Shown: positions 1 through 6,380 of the stretch, in pieces
How the letters are laid out: each line of letters starts with the position of its first letter
Numbering within the stretch: position 1 is the stretch's first letter
Assembly (NCBI GenBank): GCA_027001895.1
Contig: JALTLP010000053.1
Location: 1 to 7,475, forward strand
Source of the DNA: Chromatiales bacterium
GTDB taxonomy: Bacteria; Pseudomonadota; Gammaproteobacteria; UBA6429; Thiohalophilaceae
Length of the DNA stretch: 7,475 bases
Reading direction: 5' to 3'
Position numbers and translations under genes: made by a program
The notes under the pieces: generated by a model
What the model was told of the DNA's origin: nothing
The model's database searches: none
What the model saw: only the letters and a program-made list of their open reading frames with translations

Positions 1-69
1 AAAATGACGTGTTTCACTCTTGGCCTTACTTTTTTGTTCGAGTTGAGAATTAATGATTTTATCTGTCAT
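1..69 (-). CDS. Possible N-terminus of a leftward gene cut by the window edge
   Basis: Read on the minus strand from an ATG at 69-67, 23 codons run without a stop to the edge of the window, giving a Lys/Ser/Glu-rich hydrophilic start (MTDKIINSQLEQKSKAKSET...). I do not recognise the product. Support is weak: an open stretch of this length is common by chance, and no clear Shine-Dalgarno sequence precedes the ATG. In its favour are the codons, which look like those of the neighbouring genes, the absence of any competing gene on the other strand, and the divergent arrangement relative to msrP, which would leave 70-306 as a shared regulatory region. It could equally be non-coding. Confidence 0.33.
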   Translation of the reverse strand, partial: MTDKIINSQLEQKSKAKSETRHF

Positions 70-144
70 TTTAAATTCTGTTACAGTTTTGTGATATTTG
101 CTTTATACAATTAATTTATTTGGTTGACTTAAGCAGTGATATTA

Positions 145-158
145 ATGCTAAAAAGCAT
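145..158. repeat. Small inverted repeat (ATGCT-4-AGCAT)
   Basis: Five-base perfect arms ATGCT and AGCAT are separated by AAAA. It lies 26 bp, centre to centre, from the next inverted repeat. It is too short to be a terminator and may be an operator half or chance in AT-rich DNA. Confidence 0.3.
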
Positions 159-168
159 GAATAGCCAG

Positions 169-186
169 AAAGTTTGCTTAAACTTT
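169..186. repeat. Inverted repeat (AAAGTTT-GCTT-AAACTTT)
   Basis: Seven-base perfect arms flank a four-base centre, about 120 bp upstream of the msrP start. An 18-bp symmetric site fits a dimeric regulator's operator or a weak hairpin. No T-tract follows that would make it a terminator, and I cannot match it to a known regulator. Confidence 0.35.
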
Positions 187-306
187 ATTAAAAAAGCAGG
201 GAAAAAGTATTATTTATCATTGAATAATAAACCTGAACTTTTTATTTGTAAATTGTACTAAGCTTGTAACTGAAATTTTAGTATTCCTGGTAGTGGAGTT
301 CCATAC

Positions 307-1269
307 ATGTTAATCAAAAAGTCTGTCAGTATTAGATCTTCCGAGATAACTCCCAGAGATATTTATGAACAGCGTCGAAAATTTTTAAAGACCTCTATTC
401 ATGCCGGTATTGGTCTGGCAACCAGCGGTTTATTAACAACGTATTCTCCCGGTGTTTTTGCAGGTTATGGTTTAAAGCGGTTAAAACATACTAAAAATAG
501 CCGCTTTACAGTTGATGATGAATTAACAAAATATAAAGATGTAACAACTTACAATAATTTTTATGAATTTGGTACCAGCAAATCTTCACCGGCTGCAAAT
601 GCAGGTAAACTGACAACCGAACCCTGGTCAATCAGGGTGGAAGGCCATGTTGAAAAACCGGCTAGTTATCATCTTGAAGATCTTATAAATGAAAATGCGC
701 TGGAAGAACGTATTTACCGGCTACGTTGTGTTGAGCGCTGGTCAATGGTTATACCCTGGCTGGGTTTTCCACTTGCAGAGTTAATAAAAAAAGTGAAGCC
801 AACATCAAAAGCAAAATATGTAGAGTTTTCTACCTTGTATCGACCGGATGAAATGAAAGGGCAACGTCGAAGTGTACTGGACTGGCCCTATGTTGAAGGT
901 TTGCGAATAGATGAAGCGATGAACCCTCTGGCGTTCCTTGCAGTCGGGCTTTATGGTGAAGTATTGCCAAACCAGAACGGTGCACCCATTCGTCTGGTTG
1001 TGCCCTGGAAGTATGGTTTTAAAAGTATCAAGTCAATTGTAAAACTACGCTTTACCGAACAGCAACCGGTGAGTAGCTGGACCCGTGCAGCTCCAAATGA
1101 GTACGGTTTTTACTCAAATGTTAATCCTGAGGTTGACCATCCACGCTGGAGTCAGAGCAGGGAAAGGCGCATTGGTGATTTCTTTAAACGCAAAACGCTT
1201 ATGTTTAATGGTTATGCAGACGAAGTGGCACACCTTTATAAAGGTATGGACTTAAAAAAATATTTTTAA
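307..1269 (+). CDS. msrP: Protein-methionine-sulfoxide reductase catalytic subunit MsrP (YedY), Tat-exported molybdoenzyme
   Basis: Periplasmic molybdopterin enzyme of the sulfite oxidase fold that reduces methionine sulfoxide in envelope proteins. A twin-arginine signal is visible (RRKFLK, residues 23-28, then a hydrophobic stretch to about 45, with likely cleavage after VFA at 50-52). The molybdenum-ligand cysteine is Cys141 in YRLRCVERWSM, followed by the family's VPWKYGFKSIKSI segment near 232-244 and the EQQPVSSW segment at 251-258. The product is 320 residues, close to E. coli MsrP (334). The start is fixed by GGAG eight bases upstream and by an N-terminus matching the family. It lies 23 bp before msrQ, its dedicated membrane partner, which argues for MsrP rather than a sulfite dehydrogenase of the same fold. 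No truncation or missing key residue was seen. In other bacteria this operon responds to hypochlorite or envelope oxidative stress; no such regulator is seen here. Confidence 0.95.
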   Translation: MLIKKSVSIRSSEITPRDIYEQRRKFLKTSIHAGIGLATSGLLTTYSPGVFAGYGLKRLKHTKNSRFTVDDELTKYKDVTTYNNFYEFGTSKSSPAANAGKLTTEPWSIRVEGHVEKPASYHLEDLINENALEERIYRLRCVERWSMVIPWLGFPLAELIKKVKPTSKAKYVEFSTLYRPDEMKGQRRSVLDWPYVEGLRIDEAMNPLAFLAVGLYGEVLPNQNGAPIRLVVPWKYGFKSIKSIVKLRFTEQQPVSSWTRAAPNEYGFYSNVNPEVDHPRWSQSRERRIGDFFKRKTLMFNGYADEVAHLYKGMDLKKYF

Positions 1270-1292
1270 CCATTATTCTAAAGAAGTAATAA

Positions 1293-1907
1293 ATGCGTAT
1301 TGCAAAAGTAGTCATTTTTATTTTGTGTCTTGTACCCATAAGCCTGTTATTTTATAAATTTTTTAATGATGGCCTCGGCGCTAATCCCTTTGAAGCATTA
1401 ACCCGCCAGAGTGGCGAATGGACCCTGCGCTTTTTATTACTAACCTTAAGTCTGACACCATTAAAAATATTGCTCAGAAAAAGCTGGCCATTAAAATTTC
1501 GACGAATGATTGGCCTGTTTGTTTATTTTTATGCATCTATCCACCTGTTAACTTATATCTGGTTTGATCAGTTCTTTGACTGGGGTGAAATCTGGACAGA
1601 TATTATTAAACGTCCGTTTATTACCATGGGGATGCTGTCGTGGTTTATCTTGTTACCTTTAGCGGCTACCTCGACCAATGCCATGAAAAAACGTGCTGGA
1701 CGTTACTGGAAAAAAATACACCAGCTTATTTATCTGGTAGGGGTATTGGTCTTGCTGCATTATTTTATGCTGGTGAAGGCTGATATTTTGTGGCCTCTTA
1801 TTTACAGCGCCATTTTTACCTGCCTGATGCTGGTTCGCTTGTGGAAATTACAGGCACCGTTCTCTGCCCTCAAAAACGCTGCATTTTATACGCGTTTAAA
1901 AAATTAG
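1293..1907 (+). CDS. msrQ: Haem-binding membrane subunit MsrQ (YedZ) of the MsrPQ system
   Basis: Inner-membrane b-type cytochrome that feeds electrons to MsrP, from quinols or a cytoplasmic flavin reductase in the family. The product is 204 residues (E. coli 211). About six membrane segments can be seen, roughly at residues 4-23, 44-60, 73-92, 109-127, 143-161 and 165-183. Candidate haem-ligand histidines are His84 (YASIHLLTY), His143 (KKIHQLIY) and His156 (VLLHYFML), with spacing matching the conserved histidines of E. coli MsrQ. The positively charged loops KSWPLKFRR and MKKRAGRYWKK are typical of the family. It starts 23 bp after msrP behind a modest AAGAAG ribosome binding site, so the two are almost certainly co-transcribed. 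A partly overlapping 63-codon frame at its 3' end is not considered real. Confidence 0.94.
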   Translation: MRIAKVVIFILCLVPISLLFYKFFNDGLGANPFEALTRQSGEWTLRFLLLTLSLTPLKILLRKSWPLKFRRMIGLFVYFYASIHLLTYIWFDQFFDWGEIWTDIIKRPFITMGMLSWFILLPLAATSTNAMKKRAGRYWKKIHQLIYLVGVLVLLHYFMLVKADILWPLIYSAIFTCLMLVRLWKLQAPFSALKNAAFYTRLKN

Positions 1908-1992
1908 TTTCTGCTAATATACTCGTTGCAGATTGCATTTTTACTGTGCATAAACCTCTAAAATCAGACGATAATCTCTAGCTTTTTTAGTG

Positions 1993-2022
1993 GCGACAGT
2001 TATAATCTGTCTGGATTATAAT
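1993..2022 (+). promoter_or_regulatory. Possible sigma-70 promoter for soxB
   Basis: A perfect -10 hexamer TATAAT (2017-2022) lies 18 bases after GCGACA (1993-1998), which matches four of six bases of the -35 consensus. It would give a leader of roughly 180 bases before soxB. In such AT-rich DNA a TATAAT can occur by chance, and a second one (2001-2006) lies nearby without a good -35. Confidence 0.3.
1995..2011. repeat. Inverted repeat GACAG-7-CTGTC within the putative soxB promoter
   Basis: Perfect five-base arms (1995-1999 and 2007-2011) flank TTATAAT. It lies between the proposed -35 and -10 of the candidate soxB promoter, where a repressor would block polymerase. I cannot assign it to a regulator. 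Confidence 0.3.
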
Positions 2023-2179
2023 AAAATATAGATTTTGTTGTTAAATCAATAATTTAGTCTTACGTTTATAAATCACCTGTATGTTATGTATATAAAAAGG
2101 GTTGTTTGTTAACGATTGCTGCTGTGGCATACTTGCCGCATTAATTTTGAAACAAATTCTGTATATGAGCAGAAAATAA

Positions 2180-2202
2180 CTACGTGAGAGACCGTAGAGG
2201 AG
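2180..2202 (+). promoter_or_regulatory. Ribosome binding site of soxB with adjacent small hairpin
   Basis: AGGAG (2198-2202) is six bases before the soxB ATG and is a strong Shine-Dalgarno sequence that fixes the start. Immediately before it, CTACG (2180-2184) and CGTAG (2193-2197) form a perfect five-base stem with an eight-base loop. The stem abuts the ribosome binding site without covering it. Confidence 0.6.
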
Positions 2203-2208
2203 AACCGA

Positions 2209-4011
2209 ATGTCGATTAATCGTCGTGAATTTATTCAAGTAATGAGTATGGCCGCAGCTGCCGGCATGGTACCAGGTTGTAGTAAGTCAGATTCAAATGG
2301 TAAATCTGGAGCAGCAGGCAAATCTCCAGAAGATATTTATGATATCCCTAAATTTGGTAATGCCACTATTATGCATTTTACCGATTGTCATGCTCAGCTC
2401 AATCCAATTTATTTCCGCGAACCGAATGTAAACCTCGGTATTGGTGGTTCGCTTGGTCAGCCTCCACACCTGGTTGGCACCAAACTTCTGGAGCACTTTG
2501 GTATTAAACCTAATACACTCGAAGCCCATGCTTTTACTTACCTTAATTACGACAAGGCAGTAAAACAGTACGGTGCAGTCGGTGGTTTCGCTCATTTACG
2601 TACTTTGGTTAAAAAATTACGTGCTGAAATGGGGCCTTCGCTGTTAATTGATGGTGGTGATACCTGGCAGGGTTCTTATACAGCCTACAAGTCGCGTGGT
2701 GCTGATATGGTGGGTGCCTGTAACCTGTTAGGTGTTGATGTAATGACCGGACACTGGGAGTTCACCTATCTTGATAACGAAGTCATTAAAAACGTAAAAG
2801 ATTTTAAAGGTGACTTTGTTTGCCAGAACGTTTTTGTAAAAGACGATGCTGCCTTTGATTACAAGTTTGAAGACTTCGAAGGTTTTAACGAAAATACTCA
2901 GCGTGCATTTAAACCTTATACTATAAAAGATCTCGGTGGTGTGCGTGTTGCTGTTATCGGCCAGGCGTTCCCATATACCCCTATTGCTAACCCGCAACGT
3001 TTTATTCCTGACTGGTCATTTGGTATTCGTGAATCAGAAATGCAAAACACGGTAGATATGGTTCGTGAAAAAGAAAAACCGGATCTGGTTATTGTTATTT
3101 CACATAACGGTATGGACGTAGACCTTAAAATGGCATCACAGGTAACCGGTATCGATGCTATCTTTGGCGGACATACACATGACGGTGTACCACAGCCAAC
3201 GGTTGTGAGTAACAAGGCTGGTAAAACATTAGTAACCAATGCCGGATCAAACGGTAAGTTCCTTGGTGTTATGCAGTTCGACGTTAAAAACGGTAAATTG
3301 CAGGACTTCCGCTACCGCCTGGTACCTGTATTCTCAAAAATGCTTGAAGCAGACAAAGAAATGCAGGCATATATTGATGGTGTGCGTAAACCTTACCTCG
3401 ATATGTTAACCGAAGAATTAGCCGTTGCTGAGTCCACCATGTATCGACGTGGTAACTTTAATGGTACTTTCGATCAAATCATCTGTGATGCCTTGCGTGT
3501 TGTAAACGGTGCGCAAATTTCACTGTCACCGGGCTTCCGCTGGGGTACCACGGTACCTGAAGGGCAGGTGATTACTATGGATAATGTAATGGATCAAACC
3601 TGCTTAACGTACCCCGAAACCTACGTGCGTGAAATGGCCGGTTCAGAACTTAAACTTATCCTCGAAGATGTGGCAGACAATATCTTTAACACCGACCCGT
3701 ACTACCAGCAAGGTGGTGATATGGTTCGTGTGGGTGGCCTGGACTATACCATTGACCCACATAAAACTATTGGCAAGCGTATTACTGAAATGCGTCTTGA
3801 TGATGGCACCGTTATCGAGGCAGATAAGAAATACACTGTCTCTGGTTGGGCAACGGTGGGCTCAAAAGCACCGGGCAAACCTATCTGGGATGTGGTTGCA
3901 GAGTACCTGCGTGATGAGAAAGTTGCCAAGATTGGTAAATTCAACACACCAAACATTGTTGGCATGACATCTAACCCGGGTATGAAAGACTACCTTGGTG
4001 CAACCAGCTAA
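2209..4011 (+). CDS. soxB: Thiosulfohydrolase SoxB, Tat-exported dimanganese enzyme of the Sox pathway
   Basis: Periplasmic enzyme that hydrolyses the terminal sulfone from the cysteine S-thiosulfonate on SoxY, releasing sulfate during thiosulfate oxidation. It is 600 residues long, with the two-domain 5'-nucleotidase architecture. The N-terminal metallophosphatase domain (about 50-375) shows metal-binding motifs DCH (59-61), GGDTWQGS (Asp151), the SoxB-type GHWEFTY (181-187) in place of the usual GNHE, SHN (298-300) and GGHTH (320-324). The C-terminal domain runs from about 405 to 570. A short twin-arginine signal, NRREFIQ (4-10), is followed by an Ala-rich core. VPGC (21-24), with a Ser/Gly/Lys-rich linker after it, resembles an imperfect lipobox, so the protein may be membrane-anchored. 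It starts from a strong AGGAG site and ends just before a terminator. No soxXYZACD genes are adjacent, so it is a stand-alone soxB here. Confidence 0.96.
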   Translation: MSINRREFIQVMSMAAAAGMVPGCSKSDSNGKSGAAGKSPEDIYDIPKFGNATIMHFTDCHAQLNPIYFREPNVNLGIGGSLGQPPHLVGTKLLEHFGIKPNTLEAHAFTYLNYDKAVKQYGAVGGFAHLRTLVKKLRAEMGPSLLIDGGDTWQGSYTAYKSRGADMVGACNLLGVDVMTGHWEFTYLDNEVIKNVKDFKGDFVCQNVFVKDDAAFDYKFEDFEGFNENTQRAFKPYTIKDLGGVRVAVIGQAFPYTPIANPQRFIPDWSFGIRESEMQNTVDMVREKEKPDLVIVISHNGMDVDLKMASQVTGIDAIFGGHTHDGVPQPTVVSNKAGKTLVTNAGSNGKFLGVMQFDVKNGKLQDFRYRLVPVFSKMLEADKEMQAYIDGVRKPYLDMLTEELAVAESTMYRRGNFNGTFDQIICDALRVVNGAQISLSPGFRWGTTVPEGQVITMDNVMDQTCLTYPETYVREMAGSELKLILEDVADNIFNTDPYYQQGGDMVRVGGLDYTIDPHKTIGKRITEMRLDDGTVIEADKKYTVSGWATVGSKAPGKPIWDVVAEYLRDEKVAKIGKFNTPNIVGMTSNPGMKDYLGATS

Positions 4012-4029
4012 GTTAATTAATAATTAGCT

Positions 4030-4065
4030 AAAAAAGCGCTAACCGAAAGGTTGGCGCTTTTTTTT
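4030..4065. terminator. Intrinsic terminator after soxB, possibly bidirectional
   Basis: A stem of 15 pairs (4030-4044 with 4049-4063, one T-G wobble) carries a GAAA tetraloop at 4045-4048. Its core is AGCGCTAACC paired with GGTTGGCGCT. A run of eight T (4058-4065) follows on the plus strand. A run of six A on the left side becomes a U-tract on the minus strand, so it could also stop transcripts of the convergent hemH that pass the inverted-repeat element. Confidence 0.93.
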
Positions 4066-4080
4066 ATTTAAAAATAAATT

Positions 4081-4229
4081 TAACCACGAAGGACACGAAG
4101 AACACGAAGATTTATTTTTTATGTTCATGTTGAGAATCAAAAAATATGATGAGCAGAAATGACAAATACTAATGTTTTTAAATAGTTAAAATCATTTTTT
4201 CTTCGTGTTCTTTGTGTCCTTGGTGGTTA
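4081..4229. repeat. 149-bp element with 30-bp terminal inverted repeats (MITE- or REP-like)
   Basis: The left arm (4081-4110) and right arm (4200-4229) are inverted copies matching at 28 of 30 positions. Each begins TAACCAC at its outer end and contains three nine-base units of the form xxCACGAAG (left arm 4083-4091, 4092-4100, 4101-4109). The 89-bp centre is AT-rich and has no gene. The outermost TAA of the right arm is the stop codon of hemH, read on the minus strand. The structure fits a small non-autonomous mobile element or a repetitive extragenic palindrome; in the hemH transcript it would form a long hairpin. CACGAAGG-type repeats are familiar to me from environmental proteobacterial genomes, but I could not check copy number. 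Confidence 0.72.
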
Positions 4230-5309
4230 GCTTTTATTGTTCAGTCTATCCGCTAACTTCTTCATCATATCTAAATCAACCGACACTTGATGTTGTTGCC
4301 ACAGTTCTATTTGTGGCTCAATCAGTGAAGCCATCATTTCAATATGTTCGTCGCTATCATTCAGTGCTGGAATATAATGGTATTGTTCGCCACCGGCATT
4401 TAAAAATAGCTCACGGTTTTGCATGTTAATTTCTTCGAGTGTTTCGAGACAGTCGGCTGAAAAGCCGGGGCAGGCCACATGCACATTTTTGATGCCTTGT
4501 TGTGCCCATTCTGTCAGGGTTTTATCGGTATAGGGTGTTAACCATTGTTCTACCCCCATACGCGACTGGAAACTGAGCGCCCATTGCGAGTCTTCCAGTT
4601 TTAGTTCTTCTGCTAACAGACGGGCTGTTTTATGACATTCACAAAAATAAGGATCACCGGCTGCCAGATTAGCTTTGGGTAAACCATGAAAAGATAAAAG
4701 TAATTTATCCGGCTGTTCAAGCGTTTGCCAGCTATTGCGAATAGAATTGGCCAGTGCAGTAATATACTGCGGTTTGTCGTGGTAGTGGTTTATAAAATTA
4801 ATTTCGGGCAGAAAGCGCCATTGTTTGACGGCAGTTGCAACGGCATCAAAAACGGATGCAGTGGTTGTTGCTGAGAACTGTGGGTATAAAGGTAATACGA
4901 TAATTTTATTTACATTGTCCTGTTTAAGCTTTTCTAAAGCAGTTTTAATTGAGGGCTGCCCATAACTCATACCAAGCGCAACACAAACATCACTATGTTT
5001 ATTAGTCAGTGCTTCACGTAATTTTTCTTCCTGAGCCTGGCTAATCGTTAGTAAGGGCGAACCTTGCTCGGTCCAGATTTGTTGGTAGGCATGTGCCGCT
5101 TTTCGGGGTCTGAATCTTAAAATAACACCATGTAATATCAACCACCAGAGCCAGCGAGGTTTATCGACGACACGTGGGTCGCTTAAAAATTCATCAAGGT
5201 ATTTTCTGACCGCAGAGGTTGTTGGTTCGTCGGGTGTGCCCAGGTTGACAAGTAAAATACCGGTTTTGAACGGGGTGGAATGATCATAGGGTTTATTATT
5301 GTTAGGCAT
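4227..5309 (-). CDS. hemH: Ferrochelatase (protoporphyrin type)
   Basis: Inserts ferrous iron into protoporphyrin IX, the last step of protohaem synthesis, in the cytoplasm or at the inner membrane. The 360-residue product shows the opening GILLVNLGTPDEP (residues 17-29), catalytic His208 in LLSFHGLP, CECHKTA at 223-229, SFQSRMG at 246-252, and Glu289 in PGFSADCLETLEEI, the family's second active-site residue. I place the start at ATG 5309 (MPNNNKPYDH), because the conserved domain begins 15 residues later; a longer frame back to 5423 would run into the divergent gene and adds 38 unconserved residues. No strong Shine-Dalgarno precedes 5309. The stop codon is the last base triplet of the inverted-repeat element, and the final 20 or so residues form a variable tail, so the element may have reset the C-terminus without harming the core. 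It is divergent from the dehydrogenase gene. Confidence 0.95.
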   Translation of the reverse strand: MPNNNKPYDHSTPFKTGILLVNLGTPDEPTTSAVRKYLDEFLSDPRVVDKPRWLWWLILHGVILRFRPRKAAHAYQQIWTEQGSPLLTISQAQEEKLREALTNKHSDVCVALGMSYGQPSIKTALEKLKQDNVNKIIVLPLYPQFSATTTASVFDAVATAVKQWRFLPEINFINHYHDKPQYITALANSIRNSWQTLEQPDKLLLSFHGLPKANLAAGDPYFCECHKTARLLAEELKLEDSQWALSFQSRMGVEQWLTPYTDKTLTEWAQQGIKNVHVACPGFSADCLETLEEINMQNRELFLNAGGEQYHYIPALNDSDEHIEMMASLIEPQIELWQQHQVSVDLDMMKKLADRLNNKS

Positions 5310-5376
5310 AGTCAGGATTTTACTGATAGCATTCACTATATGCAAATATAAAACTTTTAGTAATAAGGAAAGCGTG
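5310..5376. promoter_or_regulatory. Divergent promoter region between hemH and the dehydrogenase gene
   Basis: These 67 bases must carry the start signals of both genes. On the plus strand TATAAA (5347-5352) is a candidate -10 with no good -35. On the minus strand TATAGT (complement of 5335-5340) is a candidate -10 with a poor -35 (TTACTA) 17 bases upstream. AAGGA (5365-5369) is the ribosome binding site of the rightward gene, seven bases before its ATG. The two -10 candidates are close enough that polymerases would compete. The individual boxes are weakly supported. Confidence 0.4.
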
Positions 5377-6339
5377 ATGCGTATCGTTATTTTAGATAAA
5401 GCTAGCCTTGATTGTGGCGACATAGACTTTTCTGCATTTAAGCAACTGGAAAGTGAACTGATAAGTTATGACAATACACACTTTGATGATGTTTATTGGC
5501 GAATAAAAGGCGCTGATATCGTGATAACAAATAAAGTTGTTATTGATGCATCTGTATTGGAAAAAGTCAGTCATTTAAAACTAATTTGTATCGCTGCGAC
5601 CGGAACAAATAATATTGATTTGCTCACGGCAAAAAAACATAAAGTCACTGTTTGTAATGTTAACGGATACGCCACAGCGTCTGTTGTGCAACATGTGTTT
5701 ATGTTGATTACGGCATTAAATACTAATTTAAAGAATTATCAGCAAGCACTAACTGATGGGCGATGGAGTAACAGTGATTTTTTCTGTTTGCTGGATTATC
5801 CGATTACTGATCTTGCTGGTAAAACAATGGGTATTATTGGTTATGGTGAACTTGGAAAAGGGGTGGCCAAAGTCGCTAAAGCTTTTGGGATGAAGGTCAT
5901 TGTGGCCGAGTCTTTAACAAATTCTACTCGTGATAATATTAAACGTGTCCCATTAAAGACATTGCTGGCCGAGTCAGATGTGGTTAGCTTGCATTGTCCA
6001 TTAACAGATAGTACAAGAAACCTGATTTCAAAAAATGAACTTGAAATAATGAAGCCCTCAGCCATTTTAATTAACACCGCAAGAGGTGGTATTGTGGATG
6101 AGGCAGCGTTACTTGAAGCTTTGCAGAATAAAAGTATTGCTGCTTCCGGGATTGATGTATTAGAGCAGGAACCGCCAGCAAAGGATAATGCTTTATTAAC
6201 GTCAGGACTCAATAATCTGATTATTACGCCACATATTGCCTGGGCAAGCCAGTTATCCCGCCAGCTTTTACTGGACGGCGTGGTTGCTAACATTAAAGCC
6301 TTTTTACAGGGTAATGCACAAAATGTGGTTAATAATTAG
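5377..6339 (+). CDS. D-isomer-specific 2-hydroxyacid dehydrogenase, likely glycerate dehydrogenase / hydroxypyruvate reductase
   Basis: NAD(P)H-dependent cytoplasmic enzyme interconverting a D-2-hydroxyacid and its 2-oxoacid. The 320-residue product has the split family architecture: an N-terminal catalytic part with IAATGTNNID (72-81), a Rossmann domain with GYGELG (155-160), and catalytic residues Arg236 (NTARGGIVDE), Glu265 (DVLEQEPP) and His286 (TPHIAWAS). The acidic Glu178 near the end of the second Rossmann strand suggests NAD(H) preference (inference). The PHIAWAS wording resembles glycerate dehydrogenases (HprA type), but lactate-like or other substrates cannot be excluded. The start at ATG 5377 is supported by AAGGA seven bases upstream; a longer frame from 5299 would overlap hemH. 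GTG at 5374 is in frame and adjacent but less likely. It is divergent from hemH, with 80 bases before the next gene. Confidence 0.88.
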   Translation: MRIVILDKASLDCGDIDFSAFKQLESELISYDNTHFDDVYWRIKGADIVITNKVVIDASVLEKVSHLKLICIAATGTNNIDLLTAKKHKVTVCNVNGYATASVVQHVFMLITALNTNLKNYQQALTDGRWSNSDFFCLLDYPITDLAGKTMGIIGYGELGKGVAKVAKAFGMKVIVAESLTNSTRDNIKRVPLKTLLAESDVVSLHCPLTDSTRNLISKNELEIMKPSAILINTARGGIVDEAALLEALQNKSIAASGIDVLEQEPPAKDNALLTSGLNNLIITPHIAWASQLSRQLLLDGVVANIKAFLQGNAQNVVNN

Positions 6340-6341
6340 AA

Positions 6342-6363
6342 CAGTGTGATAGCAATCACAGCT
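6342..6363. promoter_or_regulatory. Consensus CRP-type binding site
   Basis: TGTGA (6345-6349) and TCACA (6356-6360) are separated by six bases, matching the CRP consensus half-sites perfectly. The centre is at 6352.5. A candidate -10 TATTCT (6381-6386) downstream predicts a transcription start near 6393, placing the site at about -40.5. This is within one base of the -41.5 of class II CRP-activated promoters. The -35 region that the site overlaps is poor, as expected for an activator-dependent promoter. The target would be the DUF2914 gene. Confidence 0.65.
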
Positions 6364-6380
6364 AAGTTACAGGGTAGGAG

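Larger units (their letters stand above)
70..306. other. AT-rich intergenic region upstream of msrP
   Basis: This stretch is strongly AT-rich and contains no credible gene. It holds two short perfect inverted repeats (145-158 and 169-186). GGAG at 295-298 lies eight bases before the msrP ATG and is a good ribosome binding site. I could not find a convincing sigma-70 promoter: a TTGACT at 124-129 has no good -10 at the right distance. Other hexamers are only partial matches. Confidence 0.6.
1908..2208. other. Intergenic region between msrQ and soxB
   Basis: About 300 bp without a credible gene on either strand. It is AT-rich and contains a possible promoter (1993-2022), a 17-bp inverted repeat (1995-2011) and a direct repeat of TTATAAT (2000-2006 and 2016-2022). 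I see no clear terminator for msrPQ: imperfect pairing between CTAAAA near 1957 and TTTTAG near 1990 is too weak. The layout suggests soxB is transcribed from its own promoter. Confidence 0.55.

Noticed and set aside
307..1269. Sulfite dehydrogenase (SoxC/SorA-type), tempting because soxB is nearby
   Set aside because: The length, N-terminus and adjacent msrQ fit MsrP; SoxC and SorA are longer and pair with c-type cytochromes.
1790..1981. 63-codon frame overlapping the end of msrQ
   Set aside because: It lies mostly inside msrQ in another frame, has no ribosome binding site and resembles nothing known.
2041..2238. Minus-strand 65-codon frame between msrQ and soxB
   Set aside because: It overlaps the soxB start, has the composition of translated AT-rich DNA and no recognisable motif.
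4081..4229. CRISPR-like array or attachment site
   Set aside because: The arms are inverted rather than direct, only two exist, the nine-base units have no spacers, and no cas or integrase gene is near.
5299..5376. Longer start for the dehydrogenase at 5299
   Set aside because: It would overlap hemH and place 26 unconserved residues before the family's first strand; ATG 5377 has a good AAGGA site.
5310..5423. Longer hemH start at 5423
   Set aside because: It adds 38 residues with no family similarity and overlaps the divergent dehydrogenase gene; the conserved ferrochelatase opening follows the ATG at 5309.
6342..6363. Reading the symmetric site as an FNR box
   Set aside because: FNR prefers TTGAT-4-ATCAA; here the half-sites are TGTGAT and ATCACA, which match CRP at the discriminating positions.
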